The notes beneath the pieces are model-generated. The model saw only the letters and a program-made list of their open reading frames with translations. It made no database searches and had not been told where the DNA came from. DNA of 24,361 nucleotides from the NCBI GenBank assembly GCA_020650975.1, contig JAIPMN010014468.1, positions 1 through 24,361 on the forward strand, in the 5' to 3' direction. Below, one piece after another: positions 1 to 10,573 of the stretch; the stretch's first letter is position 1, and every line of letters starts with the position of its first letter. This DNA comes from Apostichopus californicus (taxonomy: Eukaryota; Echinodermata; Holothuroidea; Aspidochirotida; Stichopodidae). The translations under genes were made by a program, and so were the position numbers.

Positions 1-270
1 GTAAACCGATAGAGCACTGATCGGCAGCAACAGCTGACATACTGTACAGTATCACATCCGCATACTGTACATGTACAATACATTACATGGGAATGAGACA
101 AAATTGGCAACTAACATGCAAATGCAGAAATGCATCAATTGAGGATCAGATTACAAGTCTGTTGAACCATTTTAACATAGTGCAGTCCCTTGCTGATATG
201 CAGCAATTTCACTAGTAACGTTCATTTGTATTATAGTATCACAAATTTGCATTGGTATTCATTGACTCAC
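1..270 (-). other. Intron of gene A (partial), running off the left edge
   Basis: This is the sequence downstream of the Ig exon, starting with a strong GTGAGT donor (complement of 265-270). No further exon with good splice sites is visible before the left edge. It holds short palindromes rich in TACTGTAC, including a 14-bp perfect palindrome at 39-52. Confidence 0.6.
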
Positions 271-576
271 CATCTGACCTCAGTAATATAGTCTGGATGG
301 ATGTCAGCTCACTGCCAGTGCGAGAAATATCACAAGCAAACACACCAAAAGCTCCATTAGAATTGGTACTCAAGAATATCTTGTAAACACCATCAGATTT
401 AGTAGGTCTTTGCGGATGTGGATTATTAGCAGCATTACTTCTGGTATTGACTACTCTTCTTGAAGTAACACTCAAGCCTGTCTTGTCTGTTTCACTGATG
501 TGACACGTAAAGTATTCATCTTCAGCAGCATTAGCGTTGAAGGCAAAGCTGTTTCGTAAAGTAATTTTGAGTTTCC
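271..576 (-). CDS. Gene A, exon 2: Ig-like ectodomain exon
   Basis: This is a 306-nt exon with a good acceptor (TTTTATTTCAG) and a GTGAGT donor. It enters and leaves in phase 1, the classic symmetric arrangement of extracellular Ig domains. It encodes about 102 residues from GKLKITLRNS to TILLRSDG. Two cysteines fit an Ig-like disulfide: one in EYFTCHIS near residue 27, one in GVFACDIS near residue 84. The Gly-Val-Phe-x-Cys context resembles the F-strand Tyr-x-Cys of Ig domains. The first codon is completed by the last base of the signal-peptide exon at 1613, so the mature protein would begin almost directly with this domain. It is probably the N-terminal Ig domain of a cell-surface or secreted receptor. 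Ig identity rests on the cysteine pattern and phases, not on a search. The family (for example Tie-like or other Ig/FN3 receptors) is not settled. Confidence 0.75.
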
Positions 577-1612
577 CTGAAATAAAAGACTGAGATCTCA
601 TATTCATTTCATCCAACCACAAGAGGGGTGAATTATATTGCTACATACAATGCAGGCCTTTCCAATTCCTTTTCCTTGCTACAAAAAGGTTGTTGGTTCT
701 GTTGATGGTTAAACTTGTCTCCCTAGTTTAACGTCATACAGCCAACACCGAGAATGGAAAACACACTGCACACTGGTTGGTGACTTTGTAAAGAGTTGAT
801 AATATTCTTAATCTTCTGATCATGGACGTCCAACTGACTTGGTTTCTGTAACTTAAACCATTCTGAAAACAGCTCTGGGAGTCAGTGTACAAACAGTGTG
901 TGCAGAAGACAGAAGCAAAACTAAATAGATATCCTGACAGGTACTATCTTTCTATTTTTTCTTTCGGGGAAGAGAGGGGGGAGGGGGGGGGGGTTGGGAG
1001 AGTTGTTTACATTACTTATTTATTTCAGAAGAAAAAAAACATAAATATCATTGTATTTTGGGCATAAATTGTTCCATTTCCTGAAAAAAACTGTCAACTA
1101 CAGTACTTTAGATCATGGTCAAATCGACTTATTGAAATTCTTTTATACCTACATCTCACTGGAGTAGGCTACAGTATAGTAATGTATTTGCATACAAACA
1201 GGAACCTTCCTAGAGTCTCAGTCACTCTGAATTAATATTCATAACTTTGGAGAAGCAGCATGGATATGCATTGTTTTAAATAATTACATTTTCTCATTGA
1301 GGGAAGGGCATTGAGTAACAAAGTCAAATGCATGTAAAAGTTTCAGTATAAATGATCACCTTTTGTTTTTTACTATATTCAGCATATATCTGTGGCAAAA
1401 TGATTTTACCTTGAATACTAAGGCCTATAGAGCTTGATTCATTAAGGTTCTGGGAAACATGAGCTAACATGAGTAATCATGTTCAATGATTTTAAATTCA
1501 TGGACCATGAAGTTTCTGTTTGTTAATTCATGCATCACAAGAGTGGAAATTTTTTTTTCAAAGAGATGCATTCAGTTGATAATTAATAACTTGAGGTAGT
1601 GAGTAGTCATAC
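577..1612 (-). other. Intron 1 of gene A, with a G-rich tract
   Basis: This 1.04-kb intron separates the signal-peptide exon from the Ig exon. It has no coding features. A strongly G-rich stretch at 965-999 (several runs of three to eleven G on the plus strand, C on the transcript strand) is the only notable internal structure. The 60-codon plus-strand frame across it is low complexity and not credible as a gene. Confidence 0.7.
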
Positions 1613-1670
1613 CTTGAACGAGACCAGATTGAGTAAGAAATATAACCAGAAGAATACTGGAAGGTGACAT
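1613..1670 (-). CDS. Gene A, exon with start codon and signal peptide
   Basis: The ATG at 1670-1668 opens a short frame, MSPSSILLVIFLTQSGLVQ, followed by G at 1613 and a donor GTATGA. The peptide has a short polar start, a hydrophobic core (ILLVIFL) and a small/polar end, which is a typical secretory signal peptide. The exon ends in phase 1. The Ig exon at 576 begins in phase 1 and restores Gly, so both splice sites and frame agree. In-frame TGA codons lie just upstream of the ATG, supporting this start. A pyrimidine-rich acceptor (TTTTTATTCCACAG) ends at 1712, so the exon probably starts at 1711 with about 41 nt of 5' UTR. This is too short for usual ORF finders and is recognised by signal-peptide character and splice phase. 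Confidence 0.78.
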
Positions 1671-1711
1671 CCTCCCCACTTGGTTCAATACTTTTCTTCC
1701 AAAAATTTCAA
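1671..1711 (-). other. 5' UTR part of the gene A start exon, behind a splice acceptor
   Basis: On the minus strand a polypyrimidine stretch and CAG (ending at 1712) precede 41 nt leading to the ATG. This indicates that transcription starts at a separate upstream non-coding exon. It is an inference from the acceptor alone. Confidence 0.45.
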
Positions 1712-1983
1712 CTGTGGAATAAAAATGGAAAAACTTGTTTCAAATAATTGCTTCACTGGTGCATTGTTTGCAACTTAGATGGTTTCGAGTAAATACTGTA
1801 CAGTACCTACTGTAAATGTTGAGGGCCCATGGGGAGGAATGTATTATACTGCTATTCAAGGAAATTCCAATTTAAACCTCATGATGAAAGAATTATGGTA
1901 AACTAGAATTGATGTCCCTGTTGGTGCTCTTACTAACCAGAAAGCCACCAGAGAGGTACTGATAACACTTACACGTCTGAAGT

Positions 1984-2602
1984 TCATTTAAGTTTCACTT
2001 TAGTGATATTGTTACGCGGTTGTCAAACTTTGATGTCATGACACAGCTGACCTCATTGAACTTTGACCTCCACCAAACAAAAAAAACAATAGTGTTCTTG
2101 CACTCCATAGGATAGATCCACATAACACAGTGCATCCAAGTTTCATTTTGTGAGTGATTGTGCTCACAAGTGTTTAAGACTATGACCTCTGTTGACCTGA
2201 ACTGACCTTCCGCCTCCACAGAAAATGATAGGGGTATTTCATTTTATAAAGTGGATCAAAATATTATGTGTGTTCAAATTAAATCCAAGTCTTCCTTTTT
2301 CAGTTACAACGCTTTTAGACTTTGACCTCTGTTCACCTGAAATGATCTTTGACCTCCACTGAAAACAGCACAGTTCTCACACTGAATAGAGTGGATTCAC
2401 TTGCTGAGTATGAAGTAAATCAAAGCTTTATTGTAATTAGTTATTGTGTTCACAAAGTTTTTAAACTTTGACTTAGACTGTCGACCTCAAATGACCTTTG
2501 ACCTCCCCTAAACACAATAGGGTTCTTCTTCTCAATGAGGTGGAACCATATAACATTTAGTTAATCCAAGCTTTAACTTTGGAATTATGTGAACTCATTG
2601 AG
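1984..2602. repeat. Diverged ~145-bp tandem repeat, four units plus a partial
   Basis: Four related units begin near 2021, 2171, 2311 and 2457, about 140-150 bp each, preceded by a partial tail from about 1984. Each unit opens with a version of TTTAAACTTTGACCTC, followed by a TGACCTxxTTGACCTCC-like stretch, a GGTTCTTxxxCTCAAT block, a GTGGATCCA-like block and a TCCAAGxTTxATTTTG block. The units are strongly diverged from each other, so the array is old. It lies upstream of the gene A coding start. No protein signal is present in any frame. Confidence 0.8.
2492..2504 (-). promoter_or_regulatory. Perfect DR1 nuclear-receptor-like motif
   Basis: The plus strand reads TGACCTTTGACCT, so the minus strand reads AGGTCAAAGGTCA. 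These are two AGGTCA half-sites with one spacer base, the DR1 consensus bound by RXR heterodimers, HNF4 and COUP-TF type receptors. Degenerate versions stand at the equivalent place in the other repeat units. Binding is not shown by sequence alone. Confidence 0.4.
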
Positions 2603-4022
2603 GACTCCATTGCTTTTTCCATAGTTCAAATTAACATACCATATTTTAAACAATACCCCTTCACATTTCCACTGCAGATGTAGTAATTCTTTTCAGTCAA
2701 AGTCTGATGGAATGAATGATTTCTGTGCTCTTGTGAATAAAGTTCATGCCAAAAAAGAAACCATGTACTTTAAAGCAACCTTTACAGTTGATTTTGATGC
2801 ATTTGTTGAAACTAATTTAAATCCTAAAGTCCCATGGTAATGTTAGTAACAAGCTTGACTCAGAAGTCGAGCTTCTTTTCAACTCTATATGTGATTTTCA
2901 TTTCTCTTTAGTTGCTGATTTACATTAACTTCAATGTGGAATAGCTAGTCTGTGTGACTCTAGCAGATCTGCAAAATTGCGATTTTGTTTTAAGCTAATT
3001 GTTTGCCAGATTTGACACTAATTGCAAAAGATGTTCTAATAAAATTGGGTCCGAGATAAGTTTACTTGAAGATAGAGCCAGTCCGACTAATTCTAATCTC
3101 ACTGAGTATGACTATGACTGCCCGGTGTGACATATATAGCCAGATCAGGCCATAGGAACAGTTTTTATTAGGCACCAAATATTTCATGTCTTCATATTTT
3201 AAACAAAGTCTAAATTATTCTTCTTCATTACATACTTCCTTGTGCCCACTAATTAACCCTGGGCTATGGGACTGTATCCCTTACACCCATCCCCTTCTCA
3301 TTGAGCCTACTTACTACAGGTATTAGTGTAAATTGTACTGGAGTTCACTACGTACAATACTCTTATGGCAGGGAATTTAAAATTGCTGAAGTGTTATGGC
3401 ATATGTCTCTTACAGGTCTGGTTACCTGTTCAACAAACTGTTAGTGTAACTCGTACTGAAAGTTAACCAGATGGGGAAGGTTTCAACACTTGTAGATACT
3501 GGTAAACTGTACTGCTTGTCTAGTCAAGTATGTCTTTAAAGACAACATCACAATCAAGCAAGAGTGTGTATAGGAATAAAACATAATCTTTATATCAAAG
3601 AATGCAAATGGAAAGAAGAAACGATGCAGACAATAATGTAAACAGTCTTTACTTCCTGCTTCCTCTTCTGGAGAGATGCATGGTAGATAAATCCCTGTAT
3701 TGCATGTACATAGTTGAATAGAAGCACCAACTATAACCTTTCCTATATAAGTAATTACACGCATGTTATGTACTTTATAAATTATGAAAATGAAAAAGAC
3801 TGCTTATACATCTGTTTAATAGCTTTCAATAATACATGAATGTTCACCATACTGCTTTAATCTTTTCTGAACTCTTAAGTCCCTGCTATCTCCAGTGCCA
3901 CATCACAATATACAGTACATCCCTTAGGAAAGAAGACTTCAAACCATAAATACTTTCAACTATTTGACAAAGACATGGCTCTATTAATTATACATTTGAT
4001 TATGTTTTATATAATACAGACT
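2603..4022. other. Intergenic sequence, no feature recognised
   Basis: AT-rich DNA without splice-bounded coding segments, RNA genes or clear repeats. A 93-codon open frame on the minus strand (3764-3483) shows no domain and no plausible splice signals, and is treated as chance. Confidence 0.6.
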
Positions 4023-4231
4023 TTTCCCCATGTCTCATGATTCCGCCAAGCTTATACACACGGTATGCTATGCATGCATAGTCGTTTTGTTTTCCTGCCA
4101 TGTTATTTTTAGGCATATGAGTCTCTGGGGCAGGATGATGACGTAGTCCCTACTCAGTGGATGCTTCGATGAAAGGTACAATATATTACACTATGATATG
4201 AGGCATCAACCGTACCATTACAATAGTTGCC
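4023..4231. repeat. Dispersed ~210-bp repeat, copy 1
   Basis: This stretch aligns along its length with 5761-5972. Shared blocks include ATTTTTAGGCA, ATGAGTCTCTGG, AGGAT(A/G)ATGACGTA and ATGAGGCATCA. Divergence is substantial, with small indels. No TIRs, tail or target duplication were identified, so it could be a SINE-like or MITE-like repeat or an old local duplication. Confidence 0.7.
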
Positions 4232-5365
4232 AACGGTAGTATATATTTATTTACTCTACACAAATTACTTAAAGATTGTTAACTGGTAATTGAAACTTAC
4301 AATAGATTTAAAACTTTTCTATTCTAAACACTGCATGCTTTTTGGTAAAATTTAAACAAAGAAGACTTGAGTAATATGGGTATTGTCTTGAAGGTCCAGT
4401 TATTAGACCTGGGTAATTTTTTGCACAATGGGTGCAACTAGCTATACACTGTGATACTTGTTGATTCCTTATTTAACACTGTACATTTAATTCATAGTTC
4501 AAACGCCTTGCATTTTGTAGCTGTTTCTTCCTCGAGTTTATAAGCAGCTTTTGAGAAAGCAAGCAAGACCAACAACTAATTTGGACATTTGTATAATACT
4601 AGACAATGAAAATTTACTATAATTTATGTTAAGCTATGCATGTTGTCCACTAATACCAGTTGGATTGGAGGATTAAGACGATGCTATTAATTATTAAAAT
4701 TGACCCCCCCCCTCCCCCAGTCAGGAGATAGGTTCAGTGGTACAGGTTTTCTATTAATGAAACATCATTGTGCAAAGTTTTATTCAGCTTCTGGTAGATG
4801 ATTGGTAAACAGGTGGAACTCTCAACATGAATGAACTTAACCTTTGTTGTTCACATCTTCTTTTCAAGCCTTTTTATGAACAGAATGCCAAACAGGTAAA
4901 TTATAATTATTCAGGCCTTTCCACAAATTCAGAGACATTCCCAGGGCATTTCCAGAGACCATTCTTTTGCGGTGTCTTTCTTAGAAATCAGGAATGTCTG
5001 GTAACCTATTTTTTGTTAAGCCTAGGCTAAGATGCTATCCACTCTAACACTCATTCTCACTATATGCTTTTCCTAACACCCTATAGAGCTTCTAGTTTGA
5101 AATTTTCACTGAGGTAGCCTACCGTTCTTCTGTGCATGATCCATTATTAGAAGTCAGTATTCACTACAATGCCACAAGCGCATTTCTAGTGTTCATTGAC
5201 TATAACCTGGCGGTTAATCATTATATTTTAATGTAGGTTAGACATACACCTAGGCTGCACCAGCTACAGTATTAAGTTAGGCTGGTATTAACAGTCCTTA
5301 GTTACAAGTATACGTTTGCGTAAGTAGCTGCGAAGAATGCAGAATTAGAATATCGTTTAGACATT
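4232..5365. other. Intergenic sequence, no feature recognised
   Basis: AT-rich DNA with a C-rich tract at 4704-4719. Short open frames here (for example 4827-5030 on the plus strand) show no family resemblance and no intact splice context. Confidence 0.55.
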
Positions 5366-5760
5366 ACCTGACGTAACAAGGTCTTGTTGTATAGCTCCTT
5401 AGCAAACTTTCTGCTTTCGTGTGCGAAAACACTGCAACAATCCACTCTTGCAGATTGTAAAAGAATCACACAATGAACAGTAATGTCCTGAGAACTTCAA
5501 TTACAGGTTCGTTTTAATACGTTACAGTTAGGCTATACACTTTTCCCTGTGCACGACTAATATGTGTGCAGACGACAGTTAGTGCGTTAATAGTGTTTCT
5601 GCAGTTTAGCGGGAAAAGTATCTTTCTCCGAGTAACTGTGGTTTTACCAATAGAGAGAGAGTCATTTCCGTGACAATACATTGTCATCATTGCACCGTGC
5701 AGAATATCCGCAACTACAGGCTATACCGGAACTGTTGGCTGTGGTCAACTTCCTCGTTGG
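5366..5760 (-). promoter_or_regulatory. Possible upstream non-coding first exon and promoter region of gene A
   Basis: On the minus strand a donor-like CAG|GTAATG lies at 5370-5363, so an exon could end at 5368. It would be the missing 5' exon implied by the acceptor at 1712. The flank (about 5370-5840) has more CpG than its surroundings. There is no recognisable TATA box, and no transcript evidence is available from sequence. Highly tentative. Confidence 0.2.
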
Positions 5761-5972
5761 TTCTCCCCCAAGTCTCTCGATTCCTCCAATCCTAGAACAA
5801 ACGGTACTGACGCATACACCCGTCCCGTTCATTTTCATACCATGCTATTTTTAGGCAAATGAGTCTCTGGAGTAGGATAATGACGTACTGCAATATCCCC
5901 ACTCGGTGGAAGCGTTACTGACAGGTATTACGTAACGACATGAGGCATCACCATACTGTTAAAATAGTTACC
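5761..5972. repeat. Dispersed ~210-bp repeat, copy 2
   Basis: This is the second copy of the repeat at 4023-4231, in the same orientation. It keeps the ATTTTTAGGCA, GAGTCTCTGG, ATGACGTA and ATGAGGCATCA blocks. The TGACGTA core (a CRE-like half-site) is kept in both copies. Confidence 0.7.
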
Positions 5973-6123
5973 ACTGCAAACACAACGCATAAGAGAAAGT
6001 GTTGGTCCGGTTAGTTTGGACTCTTCACCATCAATGATAGTAAAAAAAAATAGTTCGGGAGGTGGACTGAAGGGTCAGCTAGAGAGAGACGCAATCTGTT
6101 TACATCATTTTGATGAAATAATG

Positions 6124-6203
6124 TGATGTAATTTGATGTAATTAATTCGTAATTAATTCGGTAATCGGTAATTAATCGGTAATTAATTCGTAATTAATTC
6201 GTC
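6124..6203. repeat. Minisatellite of GTAATTAATTCG-type units
   Basis: Short imperfect units built from GTAATTAATTCG, GTAATCG and GATGTAATTT repeat about seven times over 80 bp. Many units contain the palindrome AATTAATT, so the array is a dense cluster of TAAT/ATTA cores. Whether it does anything is unknown. Confidence 0.8.
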
Positions 6204-6960
6204 GGTGATAAAGAGTTGTAGATAATTGTCTCATATTTCATTTTATCAATTCATGCCCACCAATTAACTACATTGTGGATATTACTTTATAAACTTGACA
6301 TATAATTAGAATGAGGGTTAGGTTTGATTGTCAAATTTTTATCAAAGTTTTTGAGGATTATCATACCAAGACAGCTTTCTAGATTTTATTACCAAATGAA
6401 GATCAATATTTGGTTGCCGGAAAGTAATTCATAATAGCATTCAATCACACGTAAAAAGGAGGAATGAGTTAATTGGACAATTTCAAAAAATGATTTATAA
6501 TAATTATTGCTCGCCAGACATTAATTCTCTCCTACTCTATGTGATGCATTTAAGTGTGTGACACTAAAATGGTAAGTAGCATTTATATCGATAGATGAGT
6601 AATCGACTGTTTATATTGCTGATTCGGCATTTTTATTGCGAAAAAATATGATGCCAGACACCATATTTTCCACGTAGGTTGTTTCCATAACTAGTTCTCA
6701 TCATTACTGTGCTGTTTTTGTGGATTTACTACCCATATTTTGTCTACTGTCGGCTCTCAATCGAACGTCAGAAAAGAGAAAGCTGTGACGTCACACAAAT
6801 CTGGCATACAATTTTGTTGTATTCTGCTGAGACGAAACACCATCTAATGCTCCCTCAACATCAGCCCCCCTCCCCCGCCCCATCCAAAACAAATGATGTC
6901 AAATCTTGTTTAAAAGCAATCAATGTATTGAAAGTTGATATTCAATTCCATTGAACAACT
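6204..6960. other. Intergenic sequence left of the TIR element
   Basis: AT-rich DNA with no recognised gene. A plus-strand frame at 6709-6954 has no domain. The last four bases (AACT, 6957-6960) match the four bases after the right end of the adjoining element and may be its target-site duplication. Confidence 0.5.
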
Positions 6961-6992
6961 CGTCCCCGTTGTGGCGTAGTGACGAATGTGCA
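6961..6992 (+). repeat. Left terminal inverted repeat
   Basis: This 32-bp end starts CGTCCCCGTTGTGGCG. It differs from the right end at three positions only. It carries the first GACGAAT (reverse of ATTCGTC). Confidence 0.7.
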
Positions 6993-7407
6993 TAAAGTGA
7001 GTTTTGAGTAAACGCGCTCTAAAGATTTTAACATTGTGACTTTAGTATATCGTAATTAATAAAGGATCTTTGGTACCGAAAGTTGTCAATATATTCAATA
7101 TAACAAATAGAACTTTGAGTTCTCATATTTGTTGCTGATCGGAAACTTTCTTACAAGGTAGTAATTTTAGTGAGAACATATTCGTCGTTATGTCATGTCA
7201 TTTTTCAGTTAATGTTAGACATTCGTCACACATTCGTCACTATTCTAGAAATAAATTTTGAAGTTTCGTCCTGTCACAGACTAGTATTCGTCACTTTAGT
7301 GTGTAGTAGCCATAGGGTACACCGTGAATTTTCACTGTTACGCGGGGAGAGGTGGGGGGGGGGGAATAAGGTGGAATAACCTTAAGATAGAGGAAAATAA
7401 TCAAAGT

Positions 7408-7803
7408 GGTGGTACATTGGTCTTATTTATGTTAAAAAGAACGCCCAAGCTTTACTACAATGTATACAATAGACAAGGAATTTGCATGTGTTATACGCTG
7501 GTATCAACATACGTGTTTTAGTATGTTTTTCTTGGGTGGCATGGATCGGGTCGGATAGGGCGAGGGGAGGGGTAGAGAGGACAAGAAGAGCCGGCTGCTG
7601 AAAGGGGTGGTACATTGGTCTTATTTATCTTAAGAAGAACCCCAAGATTGTCTACAATCTTTAAAATAGACAAGGGATTTGCCTAGGTTATCCACATATA
7701 TCAACATATGTGTCTTGATATGTTTTTCTTGGGTGGCATGGAGGGGGTTGGATAGGGTGAGGGGAGAGGTTAGAGGTGCAAGGAGTGCCGGTTGCTGACA
7801 AAT
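7408..7803. repeat. Tandem duplication, two ~198-bp units
   Basis: Units start at 7408 and 7606 with GGTGGTACATTGG and both end in a GC-rich GCCGG(C/T)TGCTGA block. Shared segments include TTTTTCTTGGGTGGCATGGA and CAACATA(C/T)GTGT. Divergence is moderate. The left neighbour is a G-rich run at 7352-7364. No protein signal; the overlapping short frames on both strands are by-products of the repeat. Confidence 0.85.
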
Positions 7804-8615
7804 AAATTAAGTTGAAAAACATGGATTTAATTTAGAAATCATGTTGTTCGTGTCAATTTAACTTCGTTGTGAAATTCATTTAGGGCTATACTTATTACAA
7901 CTATCCCCTAACATCTTAAAAAGAACTTCAGTACTGTATCATTGAAAAGAACCTCTACATGAATTCATAATCACTTATCTAGGTTCATTTATCCATTACG
8001 AAATTAAATAACATATCCGAATGAGGCTCAATGGTGTTATGTAGTCGTTATCCCGACCCCATTTCCCACATTGACCGGATCTAAAGTCCCAGCTCTGAGC
8101 AAAACCTAGGTCTTCACGACATTGTTTATGAAATTGTTTAGGAAGTCAATTTGCATGGCATGATAGGACGGATACTCTTTGGTATAACGGTGTGGATCCT
8201 TATAAAGCCCAGTAACCATTATATTGGCAGGCGCCGTGCCTTTAATGATGTATCACAAGTCCTGCATCGTTGGTATGTTATTAGTGTTATAATTTATCTG
8301 GTATATTATAAATATAGCTGATGTTTATTTAAGAAACTTCAATATTCTTTCTTTGTTTTTTTGCAATATAAAATTGTACCAGACAGGCACTGCATATATC
8401 ACATGTAGTATTGAAAAAAATTCCTTTGCATTTTCGTTAAAGAAAGGCACAACGTAAGCCACACTAGATACTATATAATATACTTTGCTTAATACCTTTG
8501 ATACATGGCAAGAAAAGGTCAAACTGCCATCGATGTATACTCCAAGTACTTAGCCTTCTGGAGGTTCTAGCCACCTCATATCCCTCAATAATAATATATG
8601 TAAGAACTTCATGTT
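7804..8615. other. Interior of the TIR element, no feature recognised
   Basis: AT-rich DNA. A 65-codon minus-strand frame (8522-8325) has no recognisable motif. Confidence 0.5.
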
Positions 8616-9220
8616 TTATGTTTTTTTAATTTTCAAAACACATTTCCTTTGATAATTGGGGGTTATAAGCAATAAATTCTTGCGGTCACATGTTGGAACT
8701 ATGTCATTTACAGAACACTGATAATTTGATTGGTCAGTTTCAACGGAGCTCTTAGAAATTGTGCATGATACAGCAGTATCATCGGCATATTTTGTACCAG
8801 CAATGTGTGAGTTTGACCTAATTTCATCAGTATACATAGTAAATAATATAGCAGATAATGCCCCCAACCCCCCCCCCCTTCCCGGGGCACATCAACCTTC
8901 ATTTCTGATATTTCCGATAACCCTTTATCCAACTTAACTTTTCTGGACCAGCCTTGAAGATATTGTGCCAGCCAATGAATAAGCCATGTTTCTTTCATAA
9001 ATCGTGAAAGATCATTCATTAGTTGATTTGGCAAAACAGTATTAAACGCACTTGAATAGTCAAGAAAAGACCCTTTTTATTAGTTGTTTCGTTACAATCT
9101 ATCTGAGACACAATATCATGGATTAATCAAATGTCTGATGTCTGCAGGACATGGATTCTTCGATTGGCTTGTAACTTCCGTTCTGGAACAGCAAGTGCCT
9201 TCGCCTTTATTTCTTATGCC
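8616..9220 (-). mobile_element. Decayed LINE reverse-transcriptase fragment (CR1/Rex/Jockey-like)
   Basis: The minus strand carries reverse-transcriptase blocks in the expected order. First is LIHDIVSQID (about 9120-9090). Next is LDYSSAFNTVLPNQLMNDL, the motif with the first catalytic Asp (about 9065-9010). Then come HWLAQYLQGWSRKVKL, LSAILFTMYTDEI and finally KYADDTAV, the catalytic YADD box (about 8805-8780). These are typical of non-LTR retrotransposons of the CR1/Rex1/Jockey group. The reading frame breaks at least twice: near 9070 just before LDYSSAF, and around the C-rich run at 8862-8885 between the HWLAQYL and LSAILF blocks, with a further in-frame stop upstream. The endonuclease, the 5' RT region and the 3' end are absent. 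It is a dead, 5'-truncated relic within the TIR element. Clade assignment is from motif style only. Confidence 0.85.
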
Positions 9221-10560
9221 GAGAACCTTAAGGTTAACAATCCCAATGTATGGAAACCAGGGCTGAGGGTGTATCAGTTTGGTGAAGTTCATTTGGTTTG
9301 TGTGTCCATGTTTTTACTTGGTTTATTTTTCCAAACAGTCTGGTATAACTTTCCCTTATGAACCTGGACTTCTCACCCTGTGGAAGAAAACATCCAAGAT
9401 TCTCACATATCTAAAGGGTGCTATACAGATTTTCTAGTAATTCGGTCTAATGGCCGCCACCCCACCCCGCCCCCGCCCGCCACCCGACCTCCCAATCCTT
9501 TGTAGCATAGTTTCTATACTTAGTAGAAAAACTATGCTAGTACCTTCCAAAGTTTCATGTAAAAGTATGTGACATATATCTATGTAACTAGGTATTAAAA
9601 AAGGTAAAAAGGTAGTTATAAATTAGGCTAGAATAATGCTTATGAAGAGCAAAGCCACCAATAGCTAAGAAAAACCGCATTCCTTTCGGGAGATGTTACA
9701 TTTTTAACGTTTCTTCATAGGCTATATGAAACTGAAGACTGGAGGAACTTGTCTAACGTGGAAATGCTGGTGCTTAGATGTTTTAATTTGTCATAATACT
9801 GGTATTTGTTTATTGGACTGTTAACATTCACATTGAGAAGGTGACAGAAAACCAAGAGAATTTAATGTATATTACACCCCCTCCCCCCTCTATCCCAAGT
9901 CGCACTATGACATCACACATTGGCAAAAAGATAGCTCCATGCCAATTTACTCCCGTACCGTGCAAGATAATGGTCTTATATGTTAGGGATCAGTTCACCA
10001 CAAGGATCTCCGTTATATAAGTTCATTACGATGGGTTGGGATTCCTTCCATTTAATCCTAAGGTATAGAGTCTAACACTAAGAATGGCTTTAATTAATTA
10101 ACCTTGGTCTAGGTATTGTAGTCTTGGCGGTCACAATTACAATTTGAGTGGTTTTTTTATAATTTTTATACAAGTTACATCCATGGTCATAATGGTCCTG
10201 ACTTACGCCATGTGTTTCCTCATTTATATAACTCAAATTTAACTTAAATGTACCGACACTGTTACACTGATTCAGTAGAGAAACAGCGTTACTTTACTGT
10301 CTATAGCTACTCGCGCAACAGGTACAAGCATCGAATGTATTGCAATCATAACACTAGGCTGCTATTCAGGTATACTATTGTTGACCCACTGGTCATTCCG
10401 TTTTCACAATTGAGGCTATCGTGTAGGAGATACTGCATTAATTAATTAATAGATGAGGTGGATATAATAAAGATATTACCTTCCCATAGTCAGGGGAGCT
10501 TTCAAATGACAGTTAGTTGGTTCTAAAATCAGTATGACATTGTTGTTATGTTCGACTTGT
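9221..10560. other. Interior of the TIR element, no gene recognised
   Basis: Contains a C-rich low-complexity run (9453-9494) and AT-rich sequence. Plus-strand frames at 9084-9361 lie partly antisense to the LINE relic and have no independent support. Confidence 0.5.
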
Positions 10561-10573
10561 CCCAAAGGGTAAT

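Noticed and set aside
965-999. G-rich tract as a functional G-quadruplex
   Set aside because: G runs could fold, but it sits in an intron with similar homopolymer runs elsewhere in the window; nothing links it to a function.
3483-3764. 93-codon minus-strand open frame
   Set aside because: No domain, signal peptide or matching splice sites; composition fits a chance frame in AT-rich DNA.
6709-6954. 81-codon plus-strand open frame next to the TIR element
   Set aside because: No recognisable domain. The C-rich low-complexity middle and lack of splice context argue for chance.
9084-9361. Two overlapping plus-strand frames
   Set aside because: They partly lie antisense to the LINE relic and show no family resemblance.
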